A DNA stretch of 56,810 bases from a bacterium (GTDB lineage: Bacteria; Chloroflexota; Dormibacteria; UBA8260; Bog-877): the NCBI GenBank assembly GCA_021791345.1, contig JAJYWT010000060.1, positions 1-56,810 of the forward strand. Reading direction: 5' to 3'. Every line of letters starts with the position of its first letter. The stretch's first letter is position 1. This document shows positions 33,775 to 42,137 of the stretch, piece after piece. Made by a program: the position numbers and the translations under genes. The notes under the pieces were generated by a model. It worked only from the letters and a program-made list of their open reading frames with translations, searched no databases and was not told the origin of the DNA.

Positions 33775-34397
33775 GGCAGCCTCCGGAAGAAGGACAGCTG
33801 GGTGGAGCCGTAATGCGAGCTCCGCACACACTGCAACGCCGCTACGGTTAAGGGCAGCTGCAGCCGGCGGTGATGCTCAACCACCACCAGCGGTGCCCAG
33901 GTGGGGTCGCCCGCCGCGACCTTCCCCAGACGGCCCAGAGCGGCCAGGCAGAGTGCCGGCCCGGGCTCCGAGTACGGAGGATCCATCAGGACCAGGTCCG
34001 CCTGAATCAGATCCTGGCGGTGCGACCCCAGCCATGAGAGGGCGTCGCCGGTCACCACCCGGGCGCGATGGTCATAGCCCAGAGCGGCGGCGTTCCGAAC
34101 CACCACGGCGGCTCGCTCACGGCGCACCTCCACGAAGGTGACCGCCCGGGCCCCTCGCGAGAGCGCCTCCAGCCCCAGGCTGCCCGCGCCGGCGAAGAGG
34201 TCGACCACGGTGGCGCCCACCACCGTCTCGCCGAGGATGTTGAAGCAGGCCGCGCGCACCACCCCGGCCGAGGCTCGAAGTCCGTCGCCGGAGATCGTCG
34301 CGAGACGGCGGCCCGAGGCCTCTCCCCCGGTCAGCCTGGCCCCAACGGATGGGGACCGGGAGCGCCGCGTTCGGGCCCGGCTGGTCACTGCACTCAT
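33771..34397 (-). CDS. rsmD: 16S rRNA (guanine(966)-N(2))-methyltransferase RsmD
   Basis: 208 aa Rossmann methyltransferase. The SAM loop is 'VVDLFAGAGSLGLEALSRG', the acidic loop 'VTFVEVRRER', and the catalytic motif DPPY lies in 'LVLMDPPYSEPG'. 'RASAGVVRAACFNIL' corresponds to the usual RPT-x-x-VREALFN region. The N-terminal ~25 residues are basic and Ser-rich, unlike the core. ATG start; 66 nt separate it from recG. Confidence 0.92.
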   Translation of the reverse strand: MSAVTSRARTRRSRSPSVGARLTGGEASGRRLATISGDGLRASAGVVRAACFNILGETVVGATVVDLFAGAGSLGLEALSRGARAVTFVEVRRERAAVVVRNAAALGYDHRARVVTGDALSWLGSHRQDLIQADLVLMDPPYSEPGPALCLAALGRLGKVAAGDPTWAPLVVVEHHRRLQLPLTVAALQCVRSSHYGSTQLSFFRRLP

Positions 34398-34463
34398 CGG
34401 CCCAACTATCCCACTTGGTAAGCCACCGCTGCCGCCCGGGGCCGACGCGGGCCGGGGTTCGGG

Positions 34464-36548
34464 TCAGTCGAACTCGAAAACCACCTGATATCCCTTGATC
34501 CCGTTGCGCAGGGTGGGATCGGTGAGGTTGGGATCGCCGGCCAGCACCCGCTCGGCGGCGGCCCGCGCACGTTCCCTCAGCCCATCGTCGAGCAGGTCAC
34601 CCACCCGCATCTCCGGAAAGCCGTGCTGCCGCAGGCCGTAGGGATCCCCGGAACCGCGCAGGCGAAGGTCGATCTCGGCCAGCTCGAAGCCGTCCTGGTG
34701 CTCCATCAGCGCCTGCAGGCGCGCCTTTCCCGACGGCTCCTCGTCGTCGGCGAAGAGCAGGCAGTACGACTGGTGCTCGCCCCGTCCCACCCTCCCCCTG
34801 AACTGGTGGAGCTGGGCCAGGCCGAAGCGGTCGGCGCCCTCGATCCCGATCACGGTGGCGTTGGGAACATCCACCCCTACCTCGATCACGCTGGTCGCGA
34901 CCAGAAGGTCGAACTCGCCGGCGGCGAACGCCGCCATGCGCTCCTGCTTCTGCCGCGTCGGCAACCTTCCATGGATCAGCACCAGGCGCAGGTCGGGCAG
35001 CACCTCGCGGCTCAGCCGCTCGTATTCCGCGGTCGCCGAGCGCGCCTCCTGGCCCGGAGCGTCCTCGATCAGGGGGCAGATGATGAAACCCTGGCGACCT
35101 CTCCGGACCTCCTGACGGATGAAGTCGTACGCGTTCTGACGATCCCCGGGCTCGACCAGCCGGGTTTCGACCGGACGCCGGTGCGGGGGCATCTCTCGGA
35201 TCTGACTGACGTCGAGATCCCCGTAGAGGGTGAGGCTGAGGGAGCGCGGGATCGGGGTCGCGGTCATGGACAGGAAGTCCGGGTTCGCGGCCGCCTTGTC
35301 CCGGAGCTTGAGCCGTTGCGCGACCCCGAACCGATGCTGCTCATCCACGATGCACAGCCCGAGCTGGGGCAGCGCCACCTCGTCCTCGATGAGGGCATGG
35401 GTGCCGACCACCAGCTTGTCCGCGCCGGCGGCGAGGCCCGCGAGGATCTCCCGCCGCTGGCTCGTCCGGGTGCTGCCGACCAGCAGCCGGGGCCAGATCT
35501 CGAACGGGCTCAGCAGCTCGCGCAGGGTCTCGTGATGCTGCCGGGCCAGGATCTCCGTGGGCGCCATCAACACCACCTGATGGCCCGCCGCGATCGCCAT
35601 CCGCGCGGCCATGGCGGCGACCACGGTCTTGCCCGATCCCACGTCACCCTGGAGGAGCCGGTTCATCGGCGACGGTCGATCCAGGTCGATCAGGATCTCA
35701 TGGGCGGAGCGGCGCTGGGCCTGGGTCAGGCGAAATGGCAGCGCGGCCACGAACTGCCGGGCGACCTGGATGTCGTAGGGGCTGCGGGTCCCGGTCCGGG
35801 CCAGGCGCTGTCGCCGTGACAGCAGCGCCGCCAGCTGGGGGAAGAAGAGCTCCTCGAAGCCGAAGCGCTCCCGAGCCCGATCCAACTCCTCTTGGTCTGC
35901 GGGAAAGTGCATCTGCCGCAGCGCCTGCCCGAGGCCGAGCAGCTGCTCGGCCTCGCGGACCGCGGCCGGCAGGGTCTCGGCCGCGGTGTCGGCCAGGTCC
36001 AGGTGCTCCGCCACCACCGCGCGCAGCCAGCGCGATGTGACCTTGGCCGTCTCCGGATAGGTGGGGACCAGCACCCCCACCTTCGACTGCTGAACGGAAC
36101 GGCGATCCCGCTCCACCTCCGGGTTCTTCAACTGGGGAAGGCCATGCCTGCCGGCCACGACGGGCCCGTGCAGGGTCACCCGATCGCCCTCGTGGAGGAT
36201 GCGGCGCAGGTGGGGCTGGTTGAACCAGATGACCTCGGCGCGACCGGTCTGGTCCGAGACCTGGCCCTCGAGAAGCTCCATGCGGCGGTGCCGGGACTGC
36301 CGCGCCCGCAGGCTCAGCACGGTGACCTCCACGGTGGCGCTGGAACCAGCGCGCAGCTGGGCCACCGCCATCCTGGCCCGCTGATCCTCGTGCCGCGTTG
36401 GGAAATGCCGGAGCAGATCCTCCACCGTCCGCAGCCCCATGCGGCGCAGGCCCTGTCTCCGCTCCTGCGAGATCCGCGGCACCGAGTCCAGCGGGGTGTC
36501 GAGGGACCGGACCGCAGGAGCCGCGGACGCCGGAGTCGTCACGGCCAT
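34464..36548 (-). CDS. recG: ATP-dependent DNA helicase RecG
   Basis: 694 aa SF2 helicase that remodels stalled forks and branched DNA. The wedge (OB) domain covers about 60-150. Walker A is 'QGDVGSGKTVVAAMAARM' (near 302), and motif II is 'CIVDEQHRFGVAQR' (near 401). 'SMTATPIPRSLSLTLYGDLD' is motif III, 'VATSVIEVGVDVPNATVIGI' and 'QFRGRVGRGEHQSYCLLF' are motifs V and VI, and the TRG region follows. Start ATG at 36548, 19 nt from the degV stop. The recG-rsmD-coaD order is conserved. Confidence 0.95.
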   Translation of the reverse strand: MAVTTPASAAPAVRSLDTPLDSVPRISQERRQGLRRMGLRTVEDLLRHFPTRHEDQRARMAVAQLRAGSSATVEVTVLSLRARQSRHRRMELLEGQVSDQTGRAEVIWFNQPHLRRILHEGDRVTLHGPVVAGRHGLPQLKNPEVERDRRSVQQSKVGVLVPTYPETAKVTSRWLRAVVAEHLDLADTAAETLPAAVREAEQLLGLGQALRQMHFPADQEELDRARERFGFEELFFPQLAALLSRRQRLARTGTRSPYDIQVARQFVAALPFRLTQAQRRSAHEILIDLDRPSPMNRLLQGDVGSGKTVVAAMAARMAIAAGHQVVLMAPTEILARQHHETLRELLSPFEIWPRLLVGSTRTSQRREILAGLAAGADKLVVGTHALIEDEVALPQLGLCIVDEQHRFGVAQRLKLRDKAAANPDFLSMTATPIPRSLSLTLYGDLDVSQIREMPPHRRPVETRLVEPGDRQNAYDFIRQEVRRGRQGFIICPLIEDAPGQEARSATAEYERLSREVLPDLRLVLIHGRLPTRQKQERMAAFAAGEFDLLVATSVIEVGVDVPNATVIGIEGADRFGLAQLHQFRGRVGRGEHQSYCLLFADDEEPSGKARLQALMEHQDGFELAEIDLRLRGSGDPYGLRQHGFPEMRVGDLLDDGLRERARAAAERVLAGDPNLTDPTLRNGIKGYQVVFEFD

Positions 36549-36567
36549 CGCCGCTGCGCCTGGGGCC

Positions 36568-37413
36568 TCAGCCCTCGCCCTCGAGATAGCAGTAGGCGAG
36601 AGTGCTGGGACCGGTGTGTGTGCTGAGTACCGGGCTCGCGTGGTGGGCGATCACCTCCATCTGTGGATACGTCCGGCGGGTCTCCTCGGCCAGGCGCAGC
36701 CCGTCGTCGGCGGCCCCCACATAGATCACCCCACAGCGCTCCAGGGGACGGTGCTCGGCCAGCAGCTCGGCGAGCCGCCTGATGCCCCCGGTCCGGCTGC
36801 GGACCCGGCCCAGCGGCACCACCGAGCCGTCCGGCCCCAGGCCGATCAGGGGCTTGATCGCCAACGCCGTTCCCAGCATGGCCCGGACCTTGCCGATCCG
36901 GCCGCCCAGGAGCAGATACCGCAACGTGTCGAGCAGGCAGATGATGCCGACCCGGTCGGGCATGGTGGCCAGCCGGTCGACGATCGCCGGCGCTGCATCG
37001 CCGGCCGCCGCCCGGGCCACCGCCTCCAGCACCAGGAACCCGGTCCCCAGGCTCACGGTCCGGCTGTCGACCACATGGATCCGCTGCGGATCGACCGCCT
37101 GGGCGGCGATGGTCGCCGAGCTCACGGTGCCACTCAAAGCGGCGGCAATGTGAACCGAGATGATCTCATCGGCGCCCTCATCGAAGAGCTGGCGGTAGAC
37201 GGTCTCGAAGTCACCGGGAGGGGGTTGCGAGGTGCTGGGCGGAGCCTTGGCGTCCACCAGCCGGCTCACGAACTGCTCGTCGGTCATGTCCACCCGATCG
37301 CGAAAGACCACGTCCTGAAAGTGCAGCCGCAGAGGAACGGTCACGATCCCAGCGCTCTCCCGCAGCTCCGCCGGCAGGTCACAGGTGCTGTCGGTCACCA
37401 CTCTCACCGTCAT
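36568..37413 (-). CDS. DegV/FakB-family fatty-acid-binding protein
   Basis: 281 aa. 'VRVVTDSTCDLPAEL' is the family N-terminus, 'LRLHFQDVVFRDRVDMTDEQF' follows, and 'PPSTSQPPPGDFE' is the T-S-Q-P-(S/P)P loop that holds the fatty-acid carboxylate. The last domain has 'IICLLDTLRYLLLGGRIGK'. FakB proteins present acyl chains to the kinase FakA. The fakA-like gene ends 3 nt upstream, so the pair probably forms a fatty-acid kinase system feeding phospholipid synthesis. Confidence 0.9.
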   Translation of the reverse strand: MTVRVVTDSTCDLPAELRESAGIVTVPLRLHFQDVVFRDRVDMTDEQFVSRLVDAKAPPSTSQPPPGDFETVYRQLFDEGADEIISVHIAAALSGTVSSATIAAQAVDPQRIHVVDSRTVSLGTGFLVLEAVARAAAGDAAPAIVDRLATMPDRVGIICLLDTLRYLLLGGRIGKVRAMLGTALAIKPLIGLGPDGSVVPLGRVRSRTGGIRRLAELLAEHRPLERCGVIYVGAADDGLRLAEETRRTYPQMEVIAHHASPVLSTHTGPSTLAYCYLEGEG

Positions 37414-37416
37414 CGG

Positions 37417-39093
37417 CTACTCCGCCGAGATGATGTAGGGGTAGAGGTCCTGGCCGCCATCATGACGCTCCACCTCCCAATCGGGGAACCGGTCCCTGAT
37501 CATCTGCTCCAACTTCTCAGCCTCGGCAACCTGGACCCGCGCCCCCCGGTAGAGCGTGATCACCTCGACTCCGGCGTCGGTGAGCCGGTCGAGGGCGGCC
37601 AGCACCACCTCGGGGGTGTCTCTTCCCGCGGCCACCAGTTCCCCGTCCAGCAGGGCGATGGCGTCTCCCCGGGCGATGGGGCCGCCCGCGAACTTGCTGT
37701 CCTTGACCGCGCTGGTGACCTCGATCGCATGGACCCGAGCCATCTCCCGCTGCATCCGCTGGCGGTTGACGGCGAGAGTGGCATCAGGGTCGAAGGCCAA
37801 CAGCGCCGCCACCCCCTGGGGTAGGTTGCGGGTGGGGACCACCGCCACCTCACGACGGCTGACCCGAGCCGCCTGCTCGGCTCCGAGCACGAGGTTGGGA
37901 TTGTTGGGCAGCAGGATGATCTCATCCGCCTGCGCCTCATCGATTCCGCGCAGCAGCTCCGCGGTGGTTGGGTTCATGCTCTGGCCGCCCTCGACCACCG
38001 CGGCGGCGCCCAAGCCCAGAAGCAGCTGGTGGAAACCGAAGCCGGGCGCCACCACCACCACCCCCAGAGCCAGGCGAGCCTCGCGGGCGCCGCGGCCGTG
38101 GCGGCGCCGGGCCTCGTCGTGCTGGCTGGTCATATCCTCAACCTTCAGCCGCTCGATGCGTCCGAGCTCCGCGGCCCGGGTGAGCACCTCCCAGGGCTCG
38201 TGGGTATGGATGTGCACGTGCAGGAGCCCGGGGTCGCCGACCACCAGCGCCGAGTCGTCCTCGGCCTCTTCGCCCAGCCGGGCCCGGACCTCCAGGGGGT
38301 CCATCTGCGCCCCCACCAGGCTGAACTCGGTGCAGTACCCATAGCCGGCATGGGGGGCGCTGAAGGCCGTGACCCCGGCGGGCCCGTGCGACGGCTCACC
38401 GAGCGGGGGACCGGGCTCGACCTGGATCGCGTCGGGCCAGGCGGAGTCGCCACTTCCCAACGCCTCGGAGAGCGCCGACAGGATCACCGCCAGCCCGAAG
38501 CCGCCGGCGTCAACCACGCCGGCGTCGCGCAGCACCTCCATCTGCTCGCGGCTGCGCTCGACCGCGTCCCAGGCGCCTGCAACGGCCGCCTGGAGCACGT
38601 CGGCGATCGGCTGGTGGTCGGCCGCTGACCGGGTCGCGGCCTCCGCGGCTTCCCTAACCACCGTGAGGATCGTGCCTTCCACGGGACGCTTGACGGCGGC
38701 GTACGCGACCTTCGACCCCTCGGACAACGCCCGCGCGAGCATCTCCGGCCCCATCTCATCTGCCTGCTCGCATCCGGCGGCCACCCCTCTCAGGACCTGG
38801 GAGAGGATCACCCCAGAGTTGCCGCGCGCCCCCATCAGCGATCCGTGAGCAGCCGCCGCGGCCACGGCCGCGACCGATGTCTGGGCCGGGAGCTGGGCGG
38901 CCGCCGCAAGCGCTGCCTCCAGGGTCAGGTGCATGTTGGTGCCGGTGTCCCCGTCCGGCACCGGGAAGACATTGAGGTCGTTGATCCGTTCACGCTGCTC
39001 AAGCAGGCGGCCCAGTGCCCGCTCCAGTCCATACCGGAGGCCGGCACCGGTGACGGCGTTGGGCAACGCCGCGGGTGCGCTGCTAGCAGCCAT
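37417..39093 (-). CDS. fakA: Fatty acid kinase FakA-like (DAK2 domain) protein
   Basis: 558 aa from the ATG at 39093 (GAGGG upstream; 11-nt overlap with the Asp23 gene); a GTG at 39108 is the alternative. The N-terminal DAK2-type kinase domain has 'ERINDLNVFPVPDGDTGTN' (Asp metal ligands), 'HGSLMGARGNSGVILSQ' and 'DAGGFGLAVIL'. The middle and C-terminal DegV-like parts include 'HVHIHTHEPWEVL' and 'EIILLPNNPNLVLGAEQAA'. FakA phosphorylates acyl groups bound to FakB to give acyl-phosphate. The full three-domain length matches the YloV/FakA family. Confidence 0.92.
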   Translation of the reverse strand: MAASSAPAALPNAVTGAGLRYGLERALGRLLEQRERINDLNVFPVPDGDTGTNMHLTLEAALAAAAQLPAQTSVAAVAAAAAHGSLMGARGNSGVILSQVLRGVAAGCEQADEMGPEMLARALSEGSKVAYAAVKRPVEGTILTVVREAAEAATRSAADHQPIADVLQAAVAGAWDAVERSREQMEVLRDAGVVDAGGFGLAVILSALSEALGSGDSAWPDAIQVEPGPPLGEPSHGPAGVTAFSAPHAGYGYCTEFSLVGAQMDPLEVRARLGEEAEDDSALVVGDPGLLHVHIHTHEPWEVLTRAAELGRIERLKVEDMTSQHDEARRRHGRGAREARLALGVVVVAPGFGFHQLLLGLGAAAVVEGGQSMNPTTAELLRGIDEAQADEIILLPNNPNLVLGAEQAARVSRREVAVVPTRNLPQGVAALLAFDPDATLAVNRQRMQREMARVHAIEVTSAVKDSKFAGGPIARGDAIALLDGELVAAGRDTPEVVLAALDRLTDAGVEVITLYRGARVQVAEAEKLEQMIRDRFPDWEVERHDGGQDLYPYIISAE

Positions 39094-39469
39094 TTGCCGA
39101 TCCCTCACGTGCCCTGATCCCCTGGACGTTGACGTTCACCTCCAGCACCCGCACTCCCAGGTGGAGCTCCAGCCCCGCCGCCACCGCTCCCATGAGCGCG
39201 TGGGCGACCTCCAGCACCCGCGCGCCATGCTCAACGATCACGAACAGGTCCAAACGAATCCCATCATCCTCGAGCGAAAGATCGACGCCACGCTCGAAGC
39301 TGTCCCGATTCAGCAGCTCCGCCAGCCCGTCCCGCAGCCCCCGCCCGGCCATGCCGATGACCCCCGGGCAGTCCGCCGCCAGCCGCGCCGCCAGGGTGGA
39401 CACGACCCGCGGGGACAGCTCGACGGTCCCCAGAGGGTGGGTCCTGAGCAGTGCACTGTTGGTGGGCAA
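39083..39469 (-). CDS. Asp23/Gls24 family envelope stress protein
   Basis: 128 aa. 'LGTVELSPRVVSTLAARLA' and 'VNVNVQGIRAR' are the family's two ends; between them lies a compact alpha/beta Asp23 domain with 'LDLFVIVEHGARVLEVAHAL'. TTG start with AGGAG about 10 nt upstream. The yloU(Asp23)-yloV(fakA) pairing is conserved in Gram-positive bacteria, where rpmB is the divergent neighbour, exactly as here. The molecular role is not established. Confidence 0.85.
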   Translation of the reverse strand: MPTNSALLRTHPLGTVELSPRVVSTLAARLAADCPGVIGMAGRGLRDGLAELLNRDSFERGVDLSLEDDGIRLDLFVIVEHGARVLEVAHALMGAVAAGLELHLGVRVLEVNVNVQGIRAREGSANGC

Positions 39470-39612
39470 GGGGCGGAATCTCCTGAGCTGGTCTAGCCGA
39501 ATTCGAATTGCGCGACCGGCACCATCGCCTGCGACTGATAAACTGCGGCCGGAATGATACGCCCGGCCCGGTTGGGGTCAGGTGCTCCCATGATCACTGA
39601 AACGAGGTTGCC
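39470..39612. promoter_or_regulatory. Divergent intergenic region asp23 / rpmB
   Basis: 143 nt that must drive rpmB (+) and the long asp23 block (-). + strand: a -10-like GATAAACT at 39537-39544 with no good -35. - strand: TAGACC just upstream of the AGGAG of asp23. A 10-bp palindrome AATTCGAATT (39500-39509) lies between them. All are weak candidates. Confidence 0.3.
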
Positions 39613-39804
39613 ATGGCGAAGCGTTGCGAGATCTGCGGCAAGGGGCCGGTGGCAGGCAACAATGTCAGCCATTCCAAGGTCCACACCAAGCGGCGCTTCA
39701 TGCCCAACCTGGTGACGGCCCACATCGCCCCCAGGGGCGGCGGGCTGGCCCAGAAGATGCGCGTGTGCACCCGCTGTCTGCGCACTTCCACCAAGACCGC
39801 CTGA
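39613..39804 (+). CDS. rpmB: 50S ribosomal protein L28 (zinc-binding form)
   Basis: 63 aa. '[20 protein letters not shown]' is the L28 start with the first CxxC; '[13 protein letters not shown]' gives the second CxxC, so this is the zinc-ribbon C+ form. 'KRRFMPNL' is also typical. ATG with GAGG 6 nt upstream. It converges on ribH with a single base between the stop codons. Confidence 0.95.
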   Translation: MAKRCEICGKGPVAGNNVSHSKVHTKRRFMPNLVTAHIAPRGGGLAQKMRVCTRCLRTSTKTA

Positions 39805-39805
39805 T

Positions 39806-40273
39806 TCAGCGGCGCAGCTGCCGCAGCACCGAGCCGAGCTCGAGCGCCGCGGTCGCAGCCTCCCAGCCCTTGTTCCCCAGCTTGCCGCCGGCCCGTGCCA
39901 GCGCCTGATCCACGGAGTCGACTGTCAGCACCCCGAACCCGGTTGCAACCCGGTACCTGACCCCCAGTCCGGCCAGACCGCTGGCCACCGCGGAGGCGAC
40001 GTACTCGAAGTGGGGCGTCTCCCCGCGGATCACGGCCCCCAGGGCGATCAGGCAGTCCAGCCCTCCCTGCTCGATGCGCTCCGCCCCAGCGACCGGGATC
40101 TCGAACGCGCCCGGGACCCAGATCAACTCGATATCCGCCTCGGCGACCTGATTCTGCCGCAGGCCCCGGAGCGCTCCCCGCACCAGCTGGTCGACGATCG
40201 TCTCGTTGAAACGGGCGGCGACCAGGCAGCAGCGCATGCCCTGCCCGGCCAGCGCTCCGGTTATCTCGCGCAT
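39806..40273 (-). CDS. ribH: 6,7-dimethyl-8-ribityllumazine synthase
   Basis: 155 aa. Condenses the pyrimidine intermediate with DHBP to make lumazine. 'VAARFNETIVDQLVRGA' , 'WVPGAFEIPVA', 'CLIALGAVIRGETPHFEYV' (with the catalytic His) and 'GVLTVDSVDQALARAGGKLGNKG' cover the active-site loops. Last gene of the rib operon; 13-nt overlap with the ribBA end. Confidence 0.95.
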   Translation of the reverse strand: MREITGALAGQGMRCCLVAARFNETIVDQLVRGALRGLRQNQVAEADIELIWVPGAFEIPVAGAERIEQGGLDCLIALGAVIRGETPHFEYVASAVASGLAGLGVRYRVATGFGVLTVDSVDQALARAGGKLGNKGWEAATAALELGSVLRQLRR

Positions 40274-41496
40274 CGGCTCTCCTCGACTCCGGGGACGCTC
40301 AGCAGGTGCCCCATCTTCTCGCGCTTGGTGCGCAGGTAGCGGTAGTTGTGGGGGTTCGGCGGGATCTCCAAAGGGACCCTCGCCTCCACCTCAAGCCCAG
40401 CCCCAGCCAGCGCCGCCTGCTTGTGCGGGTTGTTGCTGAGCAGCCGAATCCGCCTCACCCCGAGTGCGCTCATGATCTGGCGGCCAACCGTGTAGTCACG
40501 CCCATCCGCCGGCAGGCCCAGCTCCAGGTTCGCCTCCACCGTGTCCAGACCCGCATCCTGCAGCGCGTAGGCGCGCAGCTTGTCCATGAGGCCGATCCCC
40601 CGGCCCTCCTGGCGCAGGTAGACGACCAGCCCCGACCCCGCCACCGCGATCTCGTCCATGGCAGCGTGCAGCTGGGCCTGGCAGTCGCACCGCTGGGAAC
40701 CGAAGACGTCACCGGTAAGGCACTCGCTGTGGACGCGCACCAGAACCGGCTCCGGCAGCGGCGGCTCACCCAACCGCAGCGCCAGATGTACCAGACCGGC
40801 CGCCCGATCCGCGAAGGCGATCGCCTGCCACTCCCGGCCCGCGATCGGCAGCCGAGTCGGCGGCCCTTGCTCCAGCCACCCTGAGCTCGCACGCCGGTGT
40901 TCGACCAGGTCCCGGATCCGAACTATGGGAATCCCCTGCTCCCGCGCGAACCGCTCCAGCTCGGGTGGCCGGGCCATGTCCCCATCCTCGCTGGCGATCT
41001 CGCAGACCACGCCGGCGGCCGGCTCCAGCCCCGCCAGGCGCGCCAGGTCCACCGCCGCCTCGGTGTGCCCGCGGCGCTCGAGCACCCCACCCGGCATGGC
41101 CCGGAGCGGGAAGACATGCCCCGGGCGCAGGAAGTCCTCCGCGACGGCGCGGGGATCCGCCAGGCTGCGGATGGTCACCGCCCGGTCGGCCGCACTGATC
41201 CCCGTGGTCACACCGCCCGCGGCGGCATCGACAGAGACCGCGAACCCGGTGTGGTGGAGCGAGGTGTTCTCGGCCACCATCGGCGGCAGCCGCAGCTGGT
41301 CCAGCCGCGCCGGCTCCATGGCGACGCAGATGAGGCCGCGACCCCACCTCATCATGAAGTTGACCCGCTCGGCCGTGGCCGCCGCCGCCGCCAAACAGAG
41401 GTCTCCCTCGTTCTCCCTGCTCTCATCGTCGATCACGATCACGAAGTCGCCCCGGGCGAAGGCCTCCACCGCGGCCCCCACCGAGCTCAGCGGCAC
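40261..41496 (-). CDS. ribBA: Bifunctional DHBP synthase / GTP cyclohydrolase II
   Basis: 411 aa from the GTG at 41496 (GAGGGA upstream; 10-nt overlap with ribE). The N-terminal RibB part makes DHBP from ribulose-5-phosphate ('VIDDESRENEGDLCLAA', 'ISAADRAVTIRSLAD', 'RRGHTEAAVDLARLAGL'). The C-terminal RibA part opens GTP: 'VHSECLTGDVFGSQRCDC' has the zinc cysteines, then 'LRQEGRGIGLMDKLRAYALQ' and 'LLSNNPHKQAAL'. Both halves look catalytically complete. Cotranscribed with ribD, ribE and ribH under the FMN riboswitch. Confidence 0.95.
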   Translation of the reverse strand: MPLSSVGAAVEAFARGDFVIVIDDESRENEGDLCLAAAAATAERVNFMMRWGRGLICVAMEPARLDQLRLPPMVAENTSLHHTGFAVSVDAAAGGVTTGISAADRAVTIRSLADPRAVAEDFLRPGHVFPLRAMPGGVLERRGHTEAAVDLARLAGLEPAAGVVCEIASEDGDMARPPELERFAREQGIPIVRIRDLVEHRRASSGWLEQGPPTRLPIAGREWQAIAFADRAAGLVHLALRLGEPPLPEPVLVRVHSECLTGDVFGSQRCDCQAQLHAAMDEIAVAGSGLVVYLRQEGRGIGLMDKLRAYALQDAGLDTVEANLELGLPADGRDYTVGRQIMSALGVRRIRLLSNNPHKQAALAGAGLEVEARVPLEIPPNPHNYRYLRTKREKMGHLLSVPGVEESRCAR

Positions 41497-42137
41497 CGCG
41501 GTCCCTCGGCGGGTCGATCTCCCACCTGACGAATCAGGTGGGGAGCGGTGAGCCGCTCCACCAGCTTGGCGATCAGGTCGGCTTCCAGGTTGACCCTGAA
41601 TCCGCACCGGTACCGGCTGGCGACCGTGTTCTTGACCGTGTGCGGGATCAGTGACACCTCCAGCAGGGCTGAACCATCCGCTTGGTCGGCCACCGACACC
41701 AGGGTCAGGGAGCAGCCATCGACCGCGATCGAGCCCTGGGGCACGCAGTAGCGGGCGACCTCAGCTGGGGCCAGCAGGCGAATCCCAACCGCGTTGCCCT
41801 CCTCCCAGCGGTCCCGGACCTCTCCCACCGCGTCCACATGCCCGCTGACCAGATGCCCGCCCACGGCCCCTTGGAGAGCCAGGGCCGCCTCCAGGTTGAC
41901 CGGAGCCCCCACCTCCAGCGACCCCAGGGCGGTTCGACGCATGGTCTCCGGCATCACCTCCGTGGCGAAGGTGCCCGGGCTGACCGCGACAGCGGTGAGG
42001 CAGCACCCGTTGACGGCGACGCTGTCGCCGATCTCGAGCCGCGCCCACCCGGGCGGGTGGCCGACCAGCAGCCGCCTGCTCCCCGGCGCCGGCACCTCCA
42101 GCACGTGCCCCAGCTCGCTCACGATCCCGCCGAACAT
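41487..42137 (-). CDS. ribE: Riboflavin synthase, alpha subunit
   Basis: 216 aa. Dismutates two lumazines to riboflavin. Two tandem lumazine-binding repeats: 1-~95 (MFGGIVSELG, 'GDSVAVNGCCLTAV', 'NLEAALAL') and ~96-195 ('GGHLVSGHVDAVGEV', 'GSIAVDGCSLTLVSV'). The ATG shares one base with the ribD stop (TGATG). A much longer upstream reading lies inside ribD and is rejected. The last ~20 residues form a short basic tail. Confidence 0.94.
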   Translation of the reverse strand: MFGGIVSELGHVLEVPAPGSRRLLVGHPPGWARLEIGDSVAVNGCCLTAVAVSPGTFATEVMPETMRRTALGSLEVGAPVNLEAALALQGAVGGHLVSGHVDAVGEVRDRWEEGNAVGIRLLAPAEVARYCVPQGSIAVDGCSLTLVSVADQADGSALLEVSLIPHTVKNTVASRYRCGFRVNLEADLIAKLVERLTAPHLIRQVGDRPAEGPRCR

